Source of the DNA: Bacillota bacterium
GTDB lineage: Bacteria; Eremiobacterota; SpSt-956; JAKJGF01
Assembly (NCBI GenBank): GCA_029555925.1
Contig: JAKPQU010000231.1
Coordinates: 1-5,122, forward strand
Direction of reading: 5' to 3'
DNA length: 5,122 nucleotides
The notes beneath the pieces are model-generated. The model saw only the letters and a program-made list of their open reading frames with translations. It had not been told where the DNA came from and made no database searches. Positions within the stretch are counted from its first letter, which is position 1; each line of letters begins with the position of its first letter. Below, piece after piece: positions 1-5,091 of the stretch. A program made the position numbers and the translations under genes.

Positions 1-264
1 ATAGAACTATTAGAATTCAATGGTCAAGCAGACCACATACATCTTTTAATTGCAACTCACCCAAATATCAAAATGTCTTCACTTATCAATAATTTTAAAA
101 CCGTTTCCAGTAGACTGGTCAGAAAAAAATTTTCTAAACATTTATCTCAATTCTATTGGAAACCGCTTCTCTGGACAAGAGCTTACTGCCTCATATCTAC
201 CGGAGGGGCTACAACAGGAGTAATTGAGAAATATATTCAGAGCCAGAGATTAGACAAAAAATAG
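1..264 (+). CDS. tnpA: IS200/IS605-family Y1 (HUH) transposase TnpA, 5'-truncated by window edge
   Basis: Frame 1 is open from the first base to a TAG at 262-264 and gives 87 residues, roughly the C-terminal 60% of a family whose members are usually 130-155 residues. The HUH metal-binding motif reads DHIHLL (residues 11-16 of the visible part). The family's conserved 'SSRLVRKKF', 'FYWKPLLWTRAY' and 'STGGATTGVIEKYIQ' segments follow. The Tyr in 'IEKYIQ' (codon 232-234) sits where the catalytic tyrosine forms the 5'-phosphotyrosine link to single-stranded DNA. The ATG at 73 is internal, because it lies downstream of the HUH motif, so it is not the true start. All visible catalytic elements are intact, so the protein could be active if its N-terminus is complete. 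It is convergent to the minus-strand genes of the rest of the window. Confidence 0.92.
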   Translation: MELLEFNGQADHIHLLIATHPNIKMSSLINNFKTVSSRLVRKKFSKHLSQFYWKPLLWTRAYCLISTGGATTGVIEKYIQSQRLDKK

Positions 265-369
265 CCTCGAGTCTTTGTATTACTTAGTTTTTGATGTAGT
301 AGATACGCAAAGTAATGTATATCTATATTTTATTTTGGAATATTTATAGGGTGGGTTATCTGTAAAAAT

Positions 370-543
370 CTAGCTAAAAGGAGTAACTCCGCATTCATCT
401 CCCTCTAAGCCTTCAGCTATAGAGGGAGATGAATGCGGTCTTTCCGATAAATATTTATGATAAAACCTGTTATGATCCCATTTTTTGTCACCGGTGAGAG
501 CAATCCTGTCAAAATCTTTTGCTATGATTTCATTGTAAGTCAT
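370..543 (-). pseudogene. 5' fragment of a probable class I SAM-dependent methyltransferase, cut by the IS element
   Basis: A minus-strand frame starts with ATG at 543-541, only 2 nt after the TGA of the upstream peptidase gene, and runs 57 codons to a TAG at 372-370. Its first ~32 residues (MTYNEIIAKDFDRIAL... then WDHNRFYHKYL) resemble the N-terminus of a group of class I SAM methyltransferases that carry an 'FDRIA...WxHNxxYHxxLL' segment just before the SAM-binding region. From about residue 33 (base 447 and below) the frame reads through the IS terminal hairpin and loses resemblance to anything. The GxGxG SAM-binding motif and the catalytic domain are absent, so the product cannot be functional. 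There is no good Shine-Dalgarno sequence; the tight spacing suggests translational coupling to the peptidase. The family call rests on a short segment and is moderate; the disruption itself is well supported by the layout. Confidence 0.6.
380..438 (+). repeat. Subterminal hairpin of the IS element (19-bp perfect stem)
   Basis: Bases 389-407 (CCGCATTCATCTCCCTCTA) are exactly complementary to 420-438, with 12 nt between them. The loop can pair further (AGC 408-410 with GCT 416-418, bulging base 419). A small adjoining hairpin, GGAG-TAA-CTCC, lies at 380-390 and overlaps the foot of the main stem. Position at the element edge and stem length fit the palindromes bound by Y1 transposases. They also resemble the structured 3' ends that, in tnpB-carrying relatives, become part of the omega RNA (from memory of such element ends, not checked here). 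There is no U-tract on either strand, so I do not call it a terminator. Confidence 0.7.
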
Positions 544-545
544 AA

Positions 546-2402
546 TCAAAAAAGAATCTCTATATCTCTTATATCCTGCCCGTCTTTTACGGTTAATTTC
601 ATGCTGCTCCCGGCAGGCCTTACAAACAATCTGTTGAGGCTGACGAGATCCATTTTAGATACTTTCACATCATCTATGTCCAGTAAAATCATTGAAGCTT
701 TCACGCCACCTTTAGCTAAAAATCCTTCTTTTATTATGCCTGTAAATTTACAGTCCCCGCCTGGAGTAAAATAGGCATATCCTCCGGCACCTTTCATATT
801 GGCTTCACATACAGTATAAATACAATCAGGATCTACAATAACATTTTTAACTGTAGAAGGCTCCGTATTTCTTACATCTAAAAAGAGAGAGGAGCCTTTT
901 GCGATAAAAACTTTTTTTGTATAATCTTCAAGATAGGTCTTTATTTCTATGAGTGTATATATATCTTTATCACCCTTATTTTCAATCTTTATGCCTGTTA
1001 TATATTCGTTCCCCTTCTTGTTGCTGTCCAGGACAGTAATGGAATATTCTCCGCAACCTTTTTCATAAACATAATCTTTAAAGAAACCATTTAAATCTAC
1101 AGAGCTGCATTTCTGCATAACATATTTAAAACCATCTGTAGTGGCAAGTTTACCTCTGAAGGTCTCAACATATTCTTTCATGCCCTTAAAAAATGCTTCT
1201 TCTCCCATGATAAACTCAAGTGTTTTAAGTATCATTGCACCTTTAAAATAAGCCACCGCCACCTGAAGATCCCTTTCGTCTATATCAGACATTAAGGGCA
1301 TATCAGAACCATAGTAAGTCATATAAACCATTTTGAGGCGTCTGAAACTTTCCATTTCTACATCTTTATCAAAGACAGACTTTAAAGCCATAATCTCCGA
1401 ATATTTGGCAAAGCCTTCAAAAAGCCAGTAATCTTTAGAAGCATCTGCTGCAACTACATTTCCCCACCAGGTATGTGATACTTCATGAACTATATTCCTT
1501 GAAGGAAACAGTATGTCATTATTATTTATCTCTTTCGTAAAATATTCTTCTCCCACTGTCATGGAATTAAAAAGCCCTGAATACCCGCCTGTCACACCTG
1601 CCGGTATCGCCATTACTTTGTATTCCTTAAGACCTGTTTCACCGAAATGTTCTTCAAAATATTTATAGGATTTATATATGACATCTGCCACATAATCTAT
1701 ATTTTTATCTATAGAATTATTGGGTACATAAAGCTTTACACTGAAATTACCTGGATAAATTCTTTCTATTCTTTTACATGGCAGAGCAAAAAAATAAAGG
1801 CTCCTGTCTGTTATATGCTCATAATTTTTCCATCTATAGATCTTTCTCCCATGATGTTCAGAAATATAATCAAGCCTGCCTGAAGCCATAACCTCAAGAT
1901 GGGAAGGTACATCAATAGAAAGAGTATAGGGAGGAATTCTTTCGGCAGACTTATTTTTTATTTTCGGAAACCAGTTATCTGTTCTCGTTATAGAAGCATT
2001 TATTCGACAGTCACTTTCAGATATATTGAAAGCAAAAGCAGAATAGAGATCGTCTTTCTCCTTTACAGGGCAAATTCTGTAAGTCACAAGAAGCTTATCT
2101 GCTTTTCTATCTTTCAGAGGCAGATTTATTATATTATCGTTAAAGGTGTATTTTAATTCTTCCTTTCCTGAATAGACTCTGACATCTCTAACTTCTGTTC
2201 CTCTGAAATATTTACCGACACTGATTTCAAGCTCTTTTCCAGGTGAGGTTATATCCATTAAAGCCTCTATCTGAAAAGAATCATACTGTGGCGATACTCT
2301 CACAGTTATATCATAATAATTTATAGAAGGAGTCAACTCTGTCGCAGAAATAATATTAAAGGACAGGATAAGCAAAACCACAGAAAAAAGCAAAAATTTC
2401 AT
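546..2402 (-). CDS. Secreted M1-family (gluzincin) zinc metallopeptidase
   Basis: The product has 618 residues. The N-terminus MKFLLFSVVLLILSFNIISA is a Sec signal peptide, with likely cleavage after Ala20, so the enzyme should act outside the cytoplasm. The zinc site is HEVSH (306-310) followed 18 residues later by Glu329 in 'WLFEGFAKYSE', the classic HEXXHTWWG-X18-E arrangement of M1 aminopeptidases. Tyr385 in 'VAYFKGAMIL' matches the family's transition-state tyrosine, and 'LEFIMGEEAFFKGMKEY' continues the helical catalytic domain. An N-terminal beta domain precedes it, and about 180 residues of probable beta structure follow. The GAMEN exopeptidase motif is not recognisable; its place is taken by 'PAGVTGGYSGLFNSM' (about 267-281), so strict aminopeptidase activity is uncertain. 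I chose the ATG at 2402 over an in-frame TTG at 2420 because AAAGGA lies 9 nt upstream of the ATG and the TTG overlaps that site. The substrate is unknown. Confidence 0.9.
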   Translation of the reverse strand: MKFLLFSVVLLILSFNIISATELTPSINYYDITVRVSPQYDSFQIEALMDITSPGKELEISVGKYFRGTEVRDVRVYSGKEELKYTFNDNIINLPLKDRKADKLLVTYRICPVKEKDDLYSAFAFNISESDCRINASITRTDNWFPKIKNKSAERIPPYTLSIDVPSHLEVMASGRLDYISEHHGRKIYRWKNYEHITDRSLYFFALPCKRIERIYPGNFSVKLYVPNNSIDKNIDYVADVIYKSYKYFEEHFGETGLKEYKVMAIPAGVTGGYSGLFNSMTVGEEYFTKEINNNDILFPSRNIVHEVSHTWWGNVVAADASKDYWLFEGFAKYSEIMALKSVFDKDVEMESFRRLKMVYMTYYGSDMPLMSDIDERDLQVAVAYFKGAMILKTLEFIMGEEAFFKGMKEYVETFRGKLATTDGFKYVMQKCSSVDLNGFFKDYVYEKGCGEYSITVLDSNKKGNEYITGIKIENKGDKDIYTLIEIKTYLEDYTKKVFIAKGSSLFLDVRNTEPSTVKNVIVDPDCIYTVCEANMKGAGGYAYFTPGGDCKFTGIIKEGFLAKGGVKASMILLDIDDVKVSKMDLVSLNRLFVRPAGSSMKLTVKDGQDIRDIEILF

Positions 2403-2411
2403 ATAAAAAAT

Positions 2412-2417
2412 TCCTTT
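2412..2417 (-). promoter_or_regulatory. Ribosome binding site that sets the peptidase start
   Basis: On the minus strand AAAGGA lies 9 nt before the ATG at 2402. The alternative upstream TTG (2420-2418) would have this sequence inside its coding region and has only the U-rich terminator tail before it. The site therefore supports the 618-residue product. Confidence 0.7.
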
Positions 2418-2420
2418 CAA

Positions 2421-2451
2421 AAAATAAAACAGGCGAACAAATGTTCGCCTG
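2421..2451 (-). terminator. Rho-independent terminator after the metallophosphoesterase gene
   Basis: Bases 2430-2451 form a 10-bp perfect stem (core AGGCGAAC/GTTCGCCT, closed by C-G) with a very short loop. On the minus strand it is followed directly by TTTTATTTT (2429-2421). It begins 19 nt after the TAG of the metallophosphoesterase gene, the expected position for its terminator. Its tail ends only 18 nt before the peptidase ATG, with the ribosome binding site in between. The peptidase must therefore be reached by read-through, or the hairpin acts as a processing or attenuation element. Confidence 0.82.
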
Positions 2452-2470
2452 CCTATTTTAATTATCTAAG

Positions 2471-3559
2471 CTATTTACCGCCATTATATTTATTTATAAT
2501 ATCCTGAACCTGCGGGTCTTTTTCACCTTTACTTGTAGGGAAGAGTTTATAATCTACGCCAACAACCTGCTTGGTGTTCTTATCGACTTCAAGAGATACA
2601 TCACCTACGTATTTCCCATGAGATGCAGCTTCTACTACAATTGTTTTTCTCCCGTCAGGATTTCTAACTTCTTTAGGCTCCTGAAGTTCCATATGGTCAT
2701 GGCCGGCCACTATAACATCTATTCCCGGAACGCTTGAAGCAGCATCAACACATCTGTTGACTCCTTCATGGGCAATTATAACTATTACTTCTGCGCCGGC
2801 TTTCTTTGCTTCCGGTACAATCGCTGCTGCCGCACTCTGTATCGAGTCTACCTTTACATCATAACCTACATTGGGATGTGCCTTTGTGGCCATTTTCGGT
2901 GTACAGAGTCCTATAATACCGACTTTAACACCATTTACATCCTGTATCACGAAAGGTTTTGTATGTTCAAGGGGCTTACCGCTTGATTTATAGGTAATAT
3001 TTCCCAGTAAAACCTGGCTATCCAGTTTGGGAAGTAAATTATCTTCAAGATATTTACCTCCATGCTGAAATTCATGATTTCCTGGAACAAAATATTCCAT
3101 ACCTTCTGCCTTGAATATTTCCGGAACTGGCCCCCAGAACTGAGGTCCCGGTTTATCATTAAAGCTCTCATAGGTAACATCGCCTGTATTTACTATAATG
3201 GAATTTTCATCTCCATAAACCTTTTCTCTTTTTCTTATTACTGCAGCTTCACCGGCAAATCTCTCGAAATTAGGGTCATGTTCATCATTTGTATGGATTA
3301 TTCCCAGTGTAGTGGTAGAACTTCCGCCTTTAATACCTGCTCCTTTCAGCACACCGTCAACAGTAGGTTCGGCAAGCTGAAAATGCCAGTGTTTTTCAGG
3401 CACATCAGTATCTTTCTGACCTATGGATACAGCATCCTTATCCATAAAAGCAGAAAGAGCATTCAGGTCTATGCCACCTTCTCTGGCAGAAACCTGTTTC
3501 GTAGCGGGAGCTTTCAAATTATTGACGGGACCCATTTGATTTGAAATCTGCATACACAT
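2471..3559 (-). CDS. 5'-nucleotidase/UshA-type metallophosphoesterase, catalytic domain only, no signal peptide
   Basis: The product has 362 residues. The calcineurin-like metal-binding motifs occur in order: HTNDEHD (89-95, family DxH), NTGDV (124-128), GNHEF (160-164), IAHEG (262-266) and AGHDHM (285-290, GHxH). All expected metal ligands are visible, so a dinuclear-metal phosphoesterase is very likely. The motif spellings match the UshA/CpdB/YfkN branch, which acts on nucleotides or related phosphate esters. Two departures are clear: the C-terminal substrate-specificity domain of those enzymes is absent, and there is no signal peptide. Instead, residues 1-83 are a polar, probably disordered extension of unknown role. 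I kept the first ATG (3559) because AAGGA lies 5 nt upstream; an ATG two codons later (3553) is also possible. The protein as predicted is cytoplasmic unless a non-classical route is used. Substrate is not predictable. Confidence 0.9.
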   Translation of the reverse strand: MCMQISNQMGPVNNLKAPATKQVSAREGGIDLNALSAFMDKDAVSIGQKDTDVPEKHWHFQLAEPTVDGVLKGAGIKGGSSTTTLGIIHTNDEHDPNFERFAGEAAVIRKREKVYGDENSIIVNTGDVTYESFNDKPGPQFWGPVPEIFKAEGMEYFVPGNHEFQHGGKYLEDNLLPKLDSQVLLGNITYKSSGKPLEHTKPFVIQDVNGVKVGIIGLCTPKMATKAHPNVGYDVKVDSIQSAAAAIVPEAKKAGAEVIVIIAHEGVNRCVDAASSVPGIDVIVAGHDHMELQEPKEVRNPDGRKTIVVEAASHGKYVGDVSLEVDKNTKQVVGVDYKLFPTSKGEKDPQVQDIINKYNGGK

Positions 3560-3714
3560 TCACATCCTTAATATTTAATAATTTTATCTTAAATTTTGTA
3601 AGATCTAATTCAGTCACTTATAGGATAAAGAAAAACGCAATAAAAAGCAATAGCATTTTGTTAATAAATTGTTAACATTTATTCTGATGAATTGTAATAA
3701 ATCTTACAACACCT
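3560..3714 (-). other. AT-rich intergenic leader between lysine-block gene and metallophosphoesterase gene
   Basis: These 155 nt contain no open frame and no intrinsic terminator. They hold weak minus-strand promoter-like sequence: TATAAG at 3622-3617 with only a poor -35 (TTTATT, 16-nt spacer). A near-palindrome centred on TGTTAACA (3663-3683, AATAAA/TTTATT flanks with one bulged base) and a 6-bp inverted repeat TTGTAA/TTACAA (3692-3697/3704-3709) are also present. In DNA this AT-rich such repeats arise easily by chance. A separate promoter for the metallophosphoesterase gene is plausible but not shown. Confidence 0.3.
3565..3570 (-). promoter_or_regulatory. Ribosome binding site of the metallophosphoesterase gene
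   Basis: TAAGGA on the minus strand ends 5 nt before the ATG at 3559 and 11 nt before the in-frame ATG at 3553, so either start could be served. The first is preferred on spacing. Confidence 0.6.
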
Positions 3715-4803
3715 TCATTTATTGATTTTTTTCTTCTTTTTAACAATAACGACTTTTTTATTATTTTCATCAGGAGGTTTCTTATCAGATAACTCAACAG
3801 GAGGTTTAAAAGTAGCCCTGAGATCATCAAGCGGTAAAACTTCTACAACATCACTTATTTCTCCGTAGCTTTCTTTAAGCAATTCCTCTATATTTTTCTC
3901 AGGAAGAATTTCTTCTTCCTCCGGTTCCGTAACATTCAGGACAAATTGCGGTAACTGCTCTTCTTCTATTCCTTCTTTAGCAGATGTTTCGGGAGTTACG
4001 CCAAAAAAACCGGTTCTCGGGATACGATCATCATCTATTTCAGGAGGTGGCTCTTCTTCTTCTTCGAGGGCATCTAAAAGTTCTATAGGAAAAGATTCTT
4101 CTTCCCTGCTGGAAAAAGGACTGTAAAAATCTTCCCCCTCTCCGGTAACATCATCAATCTCTTCTCTGTCACTCTGAATTATAAGATCATCAAACACTTC
4201 ATCTTCAGATTTCACAGAAAATACAGATTTCTTTTTTTTCTTCTTCTTTTTGAGAACACCATATAGAGATTCAGAAGAGGCAGTTTTTTTCTTCTTTTTT
4301 TTCTTACGTACCGGTTCCTCCCCGGCAGGAGATGTAGATGTTTTCTCTCTGAGAGAAGAAATCTCTCCTGTTTCACGGGAAATAAGTTTTTTCTTCTTCT
4401 TTTTTACAGATGATACGGTATCATCAGCGGAAGACACAGGTATTTTTTCCTTTATAGAAGGCACCTGACCTGGTTCGGCAGAAAGAATTTTTTTCTTTTT
4501 CTTCTTTTTTATAGGTACGCCGGCTTTAGTAGAAAGTTTCTTCTTTTTTTTCTTTTTACCAGACAATATTTCATTATCATCAGGAGATAGAGGTGGTGTC
4601 TTTTCTTTTACAAAACGTACCTCCCCCTCTTCAGAGGAGAGACGTTTTTTCTTCTTTTTTTTCTTTAGAGAGGTTGTCCCATCTCCATCTTCACTTTTCT
4701 GTGACTCATCTGATATACTGGATTTACTGTGAATATTTTTTAATTTCTTTTTCTTCTTCTTTTTTTTCTCTGGTATAGACAGAATATCTTCTTGATTTAT
4801 CAT
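3715..4803 (-). CDS. Lysine-block repeat protein with acidic C-terminal half, function unknown
   Basis: The product has 362 residues and matches no family I recognise. Residues 13-192 carry seven uninterrupted lysine runs of 8, 7, 7, 7, 6, 7 and 8, starting at residues 13, 47, 83, 99, 134, 167 and 185. The linkers between them are Ser/Glu/Pro-rich and partly repeated: 'LSxExGxVxxxKEKxPxxSxDD' occurs twice clearly, after the runs at 47 and 99, and once degenerately after 134. Residues 200-346 are strongly acidic, with EEEEE (247-251), EEE (280-282) and EEEE (295-298) clusters, hydrophobic patches such as 'FPIELLDAL' and 'NIEELLKESY', and one ordered-looking stretch 'RIPRTGFFGVTP'. The tail ends in VVIVKKKKKINK. 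There is no signal peptide, membrane helix or cysteine, and the only methionine is the start. A stop codon two codons upstream makes the ATG the only ATG start. Polycation-acid architecture allows binding to nucleic acid, polyphosphate or acidic surfaces, but that is inference. Confidence 0.8.
   Translation of the reverse strand: MINQEDILSIPEKKKKKKKKLKNIHSKSSISDESQKSEDGDGTTSLKKKKKKKRLSSEEGEVRFVKEKTPPLSPDDNEILSGKKKKKKKLSTKAGVPIKKKKKKKILSAEPGQVPSIKEKIPVSSADDTVSSVKKKKKKLISRETGEISSLREKTSTSPAGEEPVRKKKKKKKTASSESLYGVLKKKKKKKKSVFSVKSEDEVFDDLIIQSDREEIDDVTGEGEDFYSPFSSREEESFPIELLDALEEEEEPPPEIDDDRIPRTGFFGVTPETSAKEGIEEEQLPQFVLNVTEPEEEEILPEKNIEELLKESYGEISDVVEVLPLDDLRATFKPPVELSDKKPPDENNKKVVIVKKKKKINK
4210..4767 (-). 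repeat. Coding repeat array: seven AAA/AAG lysine tracts with degenerate linkers
   Basis: Lysine tracts lie at 4744-4767, 4645-4665, 4537-4557, 4489-4509, 4387-4404, 4285-4305 and 4228-4251. Successive starts are about 34, 36, 16, 35, 33 and 18 codons apart, so a unit of about 35 codons alternates with a half-length unit. Each tract mixes AAA and AAG, and no A-run exceeds 8. A similar AAG/AAA pattern recurs in several tracts, which suggests duplication of DNA segments and not independent growth of each run. Confidence 0.8.
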
Positions 4804-4849
4804 AAGTTATTTAAGTTTATCACCAAATCTCTATATTTATTTCTTTAGA

Positions 4850-4878
4850 ATTATATCATTACTATCATAACAGGTCAA
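4850..4878 (-). promoter_or_regulatory. Sigma-70-type promoter of the lysine-block gene
   Basis: Reading the minus strand, TTGACC (4878-4873; 5 of 6 consensus) is followed by a 17-nt spacer and a perfect TATAAT (4855-4850). TG one base before the -10 box gives an extended -10 (TGATATAAT). Transcription would begin near 4843, leaving a leader of about 40 nt before the ATG at 4803. This is the best promoter in the window. The leader has no good Shine-Dalgarno sequence: only GGTGAT, 15 nt before the ATG. Confidence 0.8.
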
Positions 4879-4971
4879 TTAAGGAAATAACAATTTTTTA
4901 TAAAAACATTAAGAATACTGAAGTGATTATAAATATAGTGTATTTCATAACTTATTAGAATTTAAGTTGTC

Positions 4972-4994
4972 GTGACGCGTGACGCGTAACGCGC
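4972..4994. repeat. GC-rich triple 7-bp tandem repeat
   Basis: GTGACGC at 4972-4978 and 4979-4985 is followed by the variant GTAACGC at 4986-4992 and a further GC. The block contains two ACGCGT palindromes. It is a sharp GC island in strongly AT-rich surroundings, about 95 nt upstream of the -35 box of the lysine-block gene. It could be a protein-binding iteron set or a member of a dispersed intergenic repeat; nothing in the window decides between them. Confidence 0.6.
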
Positions 4995-5060
4995 AATGTC
5001 ATTAAGTTAAGAAAAAAGATTTTATAAATTAATATTACCCTTATGGAATAACGTCTTATT

Positions 5061-5091
5061 TCCCTCCCTTGAGGGAGGGATTAAGGGAGGG
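5061..5091. repeat. G-rich hairpin / G-quadruplex motif
   Basis: TCCCTCCC (5061-5068) pairs perfectly with GGGAGGGA (5073-5080) around the loop TTGA. A second GGGAGGG follows at 5085-5091. The two G blocks together, GGGAGGGATTAAGGGAGGG, satisfy the G3-N1-G3-N5-G3-N1-G3 quadruplex rule on the plus strand. The C block can pair with either G block. No U-tract follows on the minus strand, so a terminator for a minus-strand gene to the right is not supported. It may belong to a dispersed intergenic palindrome family. Confidence 0.6.

Larger units (their letters stand above)
1..447 (+). mobile_element. IS200/IS605-family element, partial (one end plus 3' part of tnpA)
   Basis: The left part of the window is one end of an insertion sequence of the IS200/IS605 (single-strand, Y1 transposase) type. 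It holds the transposase 3' end (1-264), about 120 nt of AT-rich noncoding DNA, and a long perfect inverted repeat (389-407/420-438) typical of the subterminal hairpins these transposases recognise. No tnpB frame lies between the transposase stop and this end. The element is therefore either a tnpA-only IS200-like copy, a deleted derivative, or carries tnpB on the other side. The outer boundary is inferred. Minus-strand coding similarity to a methyltransferase stops at about 448, so I place the junction at roughly 440-450. The other end lies outside the window, and I cannot say whether this is the left or right end. Confidence 0.75.

Noticed and set aside
73..264. Transposase as a complete 63-residue protein from the ATG at 73
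   Set aside because: The frame is open to base 1 and the HUH motif lies upstream of this ATG, so the gene is truncated by the window and is not a small protein.
389..438. Long hairpin as a bidirectional terminator
   Set aside because: Neither strand has a U-tract after the stem, and its position at the IS edge explains it better.
489..498. Perfect palindrome TCACCGGTGA as an operator or terminator
   Set aside because: It falls inside the methyltransferase coding fragment, has no loop or U-tract, and a 10-bp palindrome is not remarkable on its own.
457..774. Plus-strand 105-codon frame opposite the peptidase C-terminus
   Set aside because: It lies antisense to a well-supported gene and the methyltransferase fragment, with no domain or signal of its own.
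2403..2420. TTG start giving the peptidase six extra residues
   Set aside because: The TTG overlaps the AAAGGA ribosome binding site of the downstream ATG, and the ATG gives a clean signal peptide directly at the N-terminus.
2483..2488. TATAAT on the minus strand near the end of the metallophosphoesterase gene as a promoter for the peptidase
   Set aside because: There is no acceptable -35 box at 16-18 nt, and transcripts starting there would still run into the terminator at 2451-2421.
4250..4468. Plus-strand frame with poly-phenylalanine runs
   Set aside because: It is the antisense reading of the AAA/AAG lysine tracts and has no ribosome binding site or independent support.
4228..4767. Lysine tracts as a CRISPR-like array
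   Set aside because: The repeats are in-frame coding tracts within one long open frame, with degenerate linkers of differing length; there are no direct repeat/spacer features.
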